64,000 bases of DNA, from the NCBI GenBank assembly GCA_017443465.1, contig JAFRXO010000062.1, positions 1 through 64,000 of the forward strand, given 5' to 3'. Origin of the DNA: Bacteroidales bacterium. Lineage in GTDB: Bacteria; Bacteroidota; Bacteroidia; Bacteroidales; UBA932. The position numbers and the translations under genes were made by a program. Shown piece by piece: positions 59,811 through 64,000 of this stretch (positions are counted from its first letter, which is position 1; the number at the start of each line of letters is the position of its first letter). A model generated the notes under the pieces. It searched no databases, was not told the origin of the DNA, and worked only from the letters and a program-made list of their open reading frames with translations.

Positions 59811-60480
59811 CAAGACGCGCGAGGGCAACGTCCTCCGGCGCAGTTATCCGCAGATTATACCTCTCGCCTCTAGTCCAGGTGAGAGGTATTCCTTTCCTGG
59901 CCGCCACAGAGGCATCGTCAGTGAACGCGGTATCATATGCCTGGGCATATGCCTCCCTGATGTCTTCGGCGATGAAAAGCTGGGGAGTCTGTGCGGTCCA
60001 TATGCGGGACCTGTCCGGAAGTGGCTGTGAATCTTCCTCGAATCTTTCGCTTCCGTCCTCGAACTTCACGAGACGCAGGGACTTGAAGCTGTCGTCGGAC
60101 CCGACAACCGGAATCACCGCCCGCCGACCGTCATCCATAAGGGAGAACATCCTGGAAACCAGTTCCTTGCTTACAAGTGGACGGAGCCCGTCATGGATGG
60201 CCACTATCGCCCCGTCCGGCACCTTGGACAGAGCCGCGCGGATTGAGTGGAAGCGGGTTATCCCCCCCTCGGAGATTTCCTGAGGAACGTCGAAACCGGA
60301 GGAGAGACAATAGTCCTTCCACCCGCGGATGTAATCCCTGGGAAGGACCGTCACAACCCTGATTCCGGGCACTGCCCCGGTGAAGATTTCCATGGTCCTT
60401 CGGAGAATCGGCTTGCCGTCGATGTCGATGAAGGACTTCTGGCCGGAGGCTGTGATTATGACATATGTTTTTCTCTCCAT
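59788..60480 (-). CDS. ispD: IspD-like 2-C-methyl-D-erythritol 4-phosphate cytidylyltransferase, shortened nucleotide loop
   Basis: A 230-residue MEP-pathway enzyme joining CTP to methylerythritol phosphate. GITRFHSIRAAL, VAIHDGLRPLV, TAQTPQLF and FTDDASVAARKG are good IspD motifs. The N-terminal CTP loop, normally like AAGKGxRMGxxxPKQF, reads ITASGQKSF here: about ten residues, including the catalytic Arg, are absent, while the Lys remains. The DNA was checked at 60420-60480 and the deletion is in frame. The protein may be impaired or specialised. It has its own promoter at 60497-60504. Confidence 0.82.
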   Translation of the reverse strand: MERKTYVIITASGQKSFIDIDGKPILRRTMEIFTGAVPGIRVVTVLPRDYIRGWKDYCLSSGFDVPQEISEGGITRFHSIRAALSKVPDGAIVAIHDGLRPLVSKELVSRMFSLMDDGRRAVIPVVGSDDSFKSLRLVKFEDGSERFEEDSQPLPDRSRIWTAQTPQLFIAEDIREAYAQAYDTAFTDDASVAARKGIPLTWTRGERYNLRITAPEDVALARLVISSPLR

Positions 60481-60491
60481 ATCGCCAAAAC

Positions 60492-60699
60492 TTATACAAA
60501 TCTAAGTTTCGCAATTTTCTAACTTGCTGCCTGATAATGAGTTAATCTTTCTATTCGGCCTATATTAAGGCCCGCGCACTTATTTGATTACGTTACCCCA
60601 TCCCCAAACCCCTTCCCTCGGGGAAGGGACTTGCTCGCCCGAAAGGGCTCGGAAATAGGTTGTTTCGCACATGCGAAACATAAATTATACAAATCTAAG
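60492..60699. repeat. Direct repeats enclosing a run of hairpins upstream of mreB
   Basis: TTATACAAATCTAAG occurs at 60492-60506 and 60685-60699. Between them are four stems: GGCCT/AGGCC (60557-60572), CCCTTCCC/GGGAAGGG (60610-60628), GCCC-GAAA-GGGC (60637-60648) and TGTTTCGCA/TGCGAAACA (60661-60680). No ORF is seen. It looks like a small mobile or REP-like element that duplicated its target and with it a -7 sequence. Confidence 0.7.
60497..60504 (-). promoter_or_regulatory. -7 element for ispD
   Basis: TAGATTTG on the minus strand, 16 nt before the ATG at 60480. A second identical copy lies at 60690-60697, within the direct repeat described next. Confidence 0.5.
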
Positions 60700-60746
60700 A
60701 GAAAATTAGTAATTTTACACACTTATAAGTTTAATCGGAATTTAAC

Positions 60747-61769
60747 ATGGCTTTCAACTTCCTGACACAAGAGCTCGCAATGGACCTCGGGACGGCCAAC
60801 ACCGTCATTTTCCAGGATGACAAGATCGTCCTCGATGAACCGAGCATAGTCGCAATCGACAATAACACAAAGAAATGCATCGCTATCGGCCAGAAAGCCA
60901 AGCTGATGCAGGAAAAGACCAACCCCGGCATGAGGACCGTCCGCCCGCTTCGCGACGGTGTCATCGCCGACTTCAACGCCGCAGAGATGATGATCCGCGG
61001 ATTCATCCGCCAGGTCAACAACAAGCGCCATCCCCTCTTCACTCCCAACATCAAGATAGTGGTAGGTATCCCCTCCGGCTCGACCGAAGTCGAGATCAGG
61101 GCTGTGCGTGACTCTTCCGAGCACGCAGGTGGAAGGGATGTGTACCTGATCTACGAGCCTATGGCGGCCGCACTGGGAATCGGACTGGACGTGGAGGCTC
61201 CGAAAGGGAACATGGTGGTTGACATCGGAGGCGGTACCGCAGAGATCGCCGTCATCTCCCTCGGAGGCATAGTCGTACAGGAGAGTATCCGTACAGCAGG
61301 TGACGTCTTCACCAGCGACATCCAGTACTACCTCAGGCAGCAGCACAACATCAAGGTCGGTGAAATCACCGCCGAGAAGATAAAGATCGCCGTAGGATCC
61401 GTCATCACCGAACTGGAAGACGAACCCGAGCCCTTCATCGTAAGAGGCCCGAACGTAATGACCGCCCACCCGGTCGAGGCAGCCATCACCTATCAGGAGA
61501 TAGCCCACTGCCTGGACAAGTCGGTTGCCAAGATAGAGAGCTCGATCCAGCACGTCCTGGAGCAGACTCCTCCCGAGCTCTATTCCGACATAGTGGAGAA
61601 CGGCATTTTCCTCTCCGGAGGCGGCGCCCTCCTCAGGGGCCTCGACACCAGGTTCTCCGAAAAGATGAACATCCCGTTCCACGTTGCCGAAGATCCTCTC
61701 CGCGCCGTGGCCAGAGGCACCTGCATCGCCCTCAAGAACACTGAGAACTACTCCTTCCTGATGCGCTAG
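60747..61769 (+). CDS. mreB: Rod-shape-determining protein MreB
   Basis: A 340-residue bacterial actin guiding sidewall synthesis. Phosphate-1 motif MDLGTANTVIFQDD, IVVGIPSGSTEVE, phosphate-2 DIGGGTAEIAVISLGGIV and the adenosine motif GIFLSGGGALLRGLD are intact. An N-terminal amphipathic stretch (MAFNFLTQE) may bind membrane. It heads mreB-mreC-mreD-mrdA. The upstream region has only a poor -7 match near 60709. Confidence 0.97.
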   Translation: MAFNFLTQELAMDLGTANTVIFQDDKIVLDEPSIVAIDNNTKKCIAIGQKAKLMQEKTNPGMRTVRPLRDGVIADFNAAEMMIRGFIRQVNNKRHPLFTPNIKIVVGIPSGSTEVEIRAVRDSSEHAGGRDVYLIYEPMAAALGIGLDVEAPKGNMVVDIGGGTAEIAVISLGGIVVQESIRTAGDVFTSDIQYYLRQQHNIKVGEITAEKIKIAVGSVITELEDEPEPFIVRGPNVMTAHPVEAAITYQEIAHCLDKSVAKIESSIQHVLEQTPPELYSDIVENGIFLSGGGALLRGLDTRFSEKMNIPFHVAEDPLRAVARGTCIALKNTENYSFLMR

Positions 61770-61774
61770 GCCAT

Positions 61775-62614
61775 ATGCCCCGCGACAGGAAAGTCATCCC
61801 GGTACTGCTGAGTATCGCCATATTCATCCTCCTGGAAATCGTGTCCCTGCACATGATGTCCAACCGGAAGGATCTGCAGCGCCTGTGGATAACCAAGGCA
61901 AGCCACGGTTTCATGGCGCTCACATGGGGTACATCCCAGAGCATAGCCCATTATTTCCAGCTGGGGAAGGAAAACCGCCAGCTGGCTATGGAAAACCTTG
62001 ACCTCCAGAAGGCCCTTCAACATGTAAAGGCCGAGGAGAGGGCGTGGCTCCTGGACTCCATGAAGGCTGGGATGAAGACTGTGGCAGGCTACACCTACAT
62101 CCCTGCGGAAATTGTCAAGATAAGCAGCAACAGCCAGCATAACTACCTGATAATCAACAAAGGAAGCGAAGATGGAGTGAGGCCCAACTCAGGCATAATG
62201 ACCAGTTGCGGAGCAATCGGGATCATTGATGCCGTGGACAGGCATTACTCCTACGGCCTTTCATTCCGGAATGCCGATGTGACGGTAAGCGCCAGGCTGG
62301 GCATGGAAGGGGCCGTCGCTCCCCTGTCCTGGGACGGACGCTCCACCAACGGCGCCATCCTGAAGGAAGTTCCGCTCCAGTACAAGTTCTCCCCTGGCGA
62401 CACTGTCTGGACCAGCGGATGGTCTGCTTTCTTCCCTCCTGACGTTCCCCTCGGGACAGTCGGCGAATCCAAGATAATCAACGGTTCCACCAACAATATC
62501 AATGTTTCCCTCTTCCAGGATTTCACCGCCCTGCGCTATGTCACCATAGTCAGCAACGACGGCCTGGCGGAGATCAAGGAACTGGAGAGCGGCGGGGAGG
62601 GCCTGACGGAATGA
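61775..62614 (+). CDS. mreC: Rod-shape-determining protein MreC
   Basis: A 279-residue bitopic elongasome protein: one N-terminal membrane helix (about 7-25), a coiled coil (about 55-80, LGKENRQLAMENLDLQKALQHVKAEER) and the periplasmic beta-barrel domains with NYLIINKGSEDGVRPNSGIMTSCGAIGII and LPLQYKF-type strands (PLQYKFSPGDTVWTSG). It starts 5 nt after mreB and overlaps mreD by 4 nt. Confidence 0.95.
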   Translation: MPRDRKVIPVLLSIAIFILLEIVSLHMMSNRKDLQRLWITKASHGFMALTWGTSQSIAHYFQLGKENRQLAMENLDLQKALQHVKAEERAWLLDSMKAGMKTVAGYTYIPAEIVKISSNSQHNYLIINKGSEDGVRPNSGIMTSCGAIGIIDAVDRHYSYGLSFRNADVTVSARLGMEGAVAPLSWDGRSTNGAILKEVPLQYKFSPGDTVWTSGWSAFFPPDVPLGTVGESKIINGSTNNINVSLFQDFTALRYVTIVSNDGLAEIKELESGGEGLTE

Positions 62615-63120
62615 GACGCAATTTCACCCTTGCCTATCTGATCCTCGTAGCGGTCCAGATACTCATATGCAATTATTTCCACGTATCCCACTACGTGATG
62701 CTTTCCATACTCCCGGCAATGATCCTGTGCCTTCCCCCGAAATGCGGCCCGACAGTTTCCCTGTTGATCGCGTTCGCTACCGGACTGGCAGTGGATTTCC
62801 TCGCTGACGGGGTGCCGGGGCTGAATGCCATGGCTCTCCTGCCTGTCGCTATGCTGAGGCTCCCGGTAATACGCTTCGTTTTCGGAGAGGATGTTTTCGA
62901 GAGCGGAGGCTTTTCCCTCCGCAGGAACGGCATCCTGAAGGTGTCTTTTGCGATAATCCTGGTACTGGCTCTTTTCCTGATCCTGTACATCCTCGCTGAC
63001 GGTGCCGGAACCCGTCCTTTCTGGTTCAATATCTCACGTTTCGGGGCTTCGCTTCTTGCCGGATATTTATTATCTTTGTTGATTGTTGACATTTTGTCAC
63101 CTGACAACAGGGACCTTTAG
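62611..63120 (+). CDS. mreD: Rod-shape-determining protein MreD
   Basis: A 169-residue polytopic membrane protein of the elongasome with about five helices (e.g. LILVAVQILICNYF, LLIAFATGLAVDFLADGVPGLNAMALL). The PGLNAMA segment after helix three is family-typical. The ATGA overlap with mreC indicates coupling. Confidence 0.9.
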   Translation: MRRNFTLAYLILVAVQILICNYFHVSHYVMLSILPAMILCLPPKCGPTVSLLIAFATGLAVDFLADGVPGLNAMALLPVAMLRLPVIRFVFGEDVFESGGFSLRRNGILKVSFAIILVLALFLILYILADGAGTRPFWFNISRFGASLLAGYLLSLLIVDILSPDNRDL

Positions 63121-63141
63121 AAGCTGTAATACTTCCTTTAC

Positions 63142-64000
63142 TTGGAAAGCAAGTTCGACATCAGGGAAAAGAAACTCCTGCTGGGGCTCGCGGTGGTCGC
63201 CGCGGTGCTCCTGGGCAAGCTTTTCTACATCCAGATAATCAACGACAAGTACAAGATAAACGCCGCCAACAACTCGATGGTATATGACATCATATACCCC
63301 ACGAGAGGAGTCATATATGACCGTAACGGAAAGATCCTCGTCGGGAACAAGGTGGCATATGACATCCTCGTTACTCCTCGCGAGGTGCAGCCTTTCGACA
63401 CTCTGCTGCTGGCCGATGTGCTGGGGGTGGAGCCGGATTTCATCCGGGAGAAAATGGCGGAGTACAGGCGGAACAGGCACAAGATCGGATATCAGTCGAT
63501 GACCCTGCTGAAGCAGCTCCCCTCGGAGACCTATATCCGCTTCGCAGAAGTCCAGTACAAGTTCAAGGGCTTCCGCGGGCAGGTGCGCTCCATCCGGGAC
63601 TATCCTATCAACGCCGGAGGCAACCTGCTGGGCTACGTTTCCGAGGTCGACCAGAACTACCTGAAGAAGCATCCTGACGAATACAAGAGCGGAGACTACG
63701 CCGGCAAGACGGGAATAGAGGCCGCCAAAGAGGAAGACCTGAGGGGAGAAAAGGGTTACCATATCTACCTGCGCAACTCCCATAACCAGATCGAGACGGC
63801 CTACAAGGACGGGGAGATGGACAAGGAGGCCGTCCCCGGCCATGACATAGTAACCACGATCGACGCGGACCTCCAGCAGTACGGGCAGGAGCTGATGAAA
63901 AGCAAGGTAGGTTCTGTAATAGCCATAGAGCCGGCCACGGGAGAGATCCTGGCCATGGTTTCCAGCCCCGGTATAGACGTTGACCAGCTTGCCGACATCG
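63142..64000 (+). CDS. mrdA: Penicillin-binding protein 2 (elongation transpeptidase), cut by window end
   Basis: The first 286 residues are present. A membrane helix (KLLLGLAVVAAVLLGKLFYIQ, about residues 11-31) is followed by the PBP dimerisation region: YPTRGVIYDRNGKILVGNKVAYDI, YAGKTGIEAAKEEDLRGEKG and the beginning of the transpeptidase part (TTIDADLQQYGQEL, GSVIAIEPATGEILAMVSSP). An in-frame TAA at 63127 and the absence of ATG before 63274 leave TTG at 63142 as the start. It is 21 nt after mreD, in the mre operon. Confidence 0.92.
   Translation, partial: MESKFDIREKKLLLGLAVVAAVLLGKLFYIQIINDKYKINAANNSMVYDIIYPTRGVIYDRNGKILVGNKVAYDILVTPREVQPFDTLLLADVLGVEPDFIREKMAEYRRNRHKIGYQSMTLLKQLPSETYIRFAEVQYKFKGFRGQVRSIRDYPINAGGNLLGYVSEVDQNYLKKHPDEYKSGDYAGKTGIEAAKEEDLRGEKGYHIYLRNSHNQIETAYKDGEMDKEAVPGHDIVTTIDADLQQYGQELMKSKVGSVIAIEPATGEILAMVSSPGIDVDQLADI

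Noticed and set aside
60723-61682. Antisense ORF of 319 codons opposite mreB
   Set aside because: mreB is unmistakable on the plus strand; the antisense frame has no recognisable domain or promoter.
63097-63843. Minus-strand ORF of 248 codons at the mreD/mrdA end
   Set aside because: The plus frame encodes PBP2 with clear motifs from 63142; the minus frame is its mirror.

Overview
The window is chromosomal DNA of a Bacteroidales bacterium with a GC content a little above 50 percent. Four things point there: the 16S rRNA 5' end, promoters of the TTTG-N19/20-TAnnTTTG type in front of many genes, a SusC/SusD pair, and Bacteroidetes-style gene orders (rplM-rpsI-rpsB-tsf; prephenate dehydratase, aminotransferase, TyrA, DAHP synthase-chorismate mutase). 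Family or genus cannot be fixed from the sequence alone; an uncultured gut or rumen lineage would fit.

Layout. 1-304 is the 5' end of a 16S rRNA gene read leftward, with its promoter back to back with a two-subunit chromate-type transporter (553-1717). 1987-5277 holds a PPIase, a degenerate beta-hexosaminidase-like protein and, divergent from them, an intact GH20 hexosaminidase. 5354-8093 is the tsf/rpsB/rpsI/rplM operon, then pfkA, a dihydrouridine synthase and lpxK. 11773-18928 is a SusC-SusD-lipoprotein operon, followed by about 540 bp packed with short repeats. 19525-24128 holds a TlpA-like thioredoxin lipoprotein and a secreted trio (BACON lipoprotein, M6 metalloprotease, small secreted protein). 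24265-29555 is a leftward operon running pyrH-frr-pheA-aminotransferase-tyrA-aroF/CM. 29677-43914 is mostly housekeeping: an orphan succinate dehydrogenase cytochrome b, a TrpB-like enzyme, Xaa-Pro aminopeptidase, a membrane trio with YtxH, hemW, small conserved proteins, a protease-dead M16 homologue, a TPR protein and a U32 protein. 43867-52339 is a five-gene leftward surface/fimbrillin lipoprotein operon containing a BspA-type repeat protein. 52557-64000 is cell-wall and core biology: prmC, ddl, PBP1A, topA, an Lrp regulator, ispD and the mreB-mreC-mreD-mrdA elongasome operon, which is cut by the window end.

Most unusual points. (1) The palindrome CATATG occurs about 100 times by hand count, several-fold above chance and in all reading frames. 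(2) Two 124-bp palindromic elements share the same architecture; one lies between convergent genes and the other sits inside an open reading frame of a fimbrial-operon lipoprotein without breaking it, like the Rickettsia palindromic elements. (3) The surface operon has a module shared by two proteins and a two-unit super-repeat in its BspA-like member. (4) Several enzymes look altered: IspD lacks most of its nucleotide-binding loop, the M16 protein lacks HxxEH, the GH20 twin lacks its active site, PfkA has GGNGS where GGDGS is usual, and sdhC has no sdhA or sdhB beside it.
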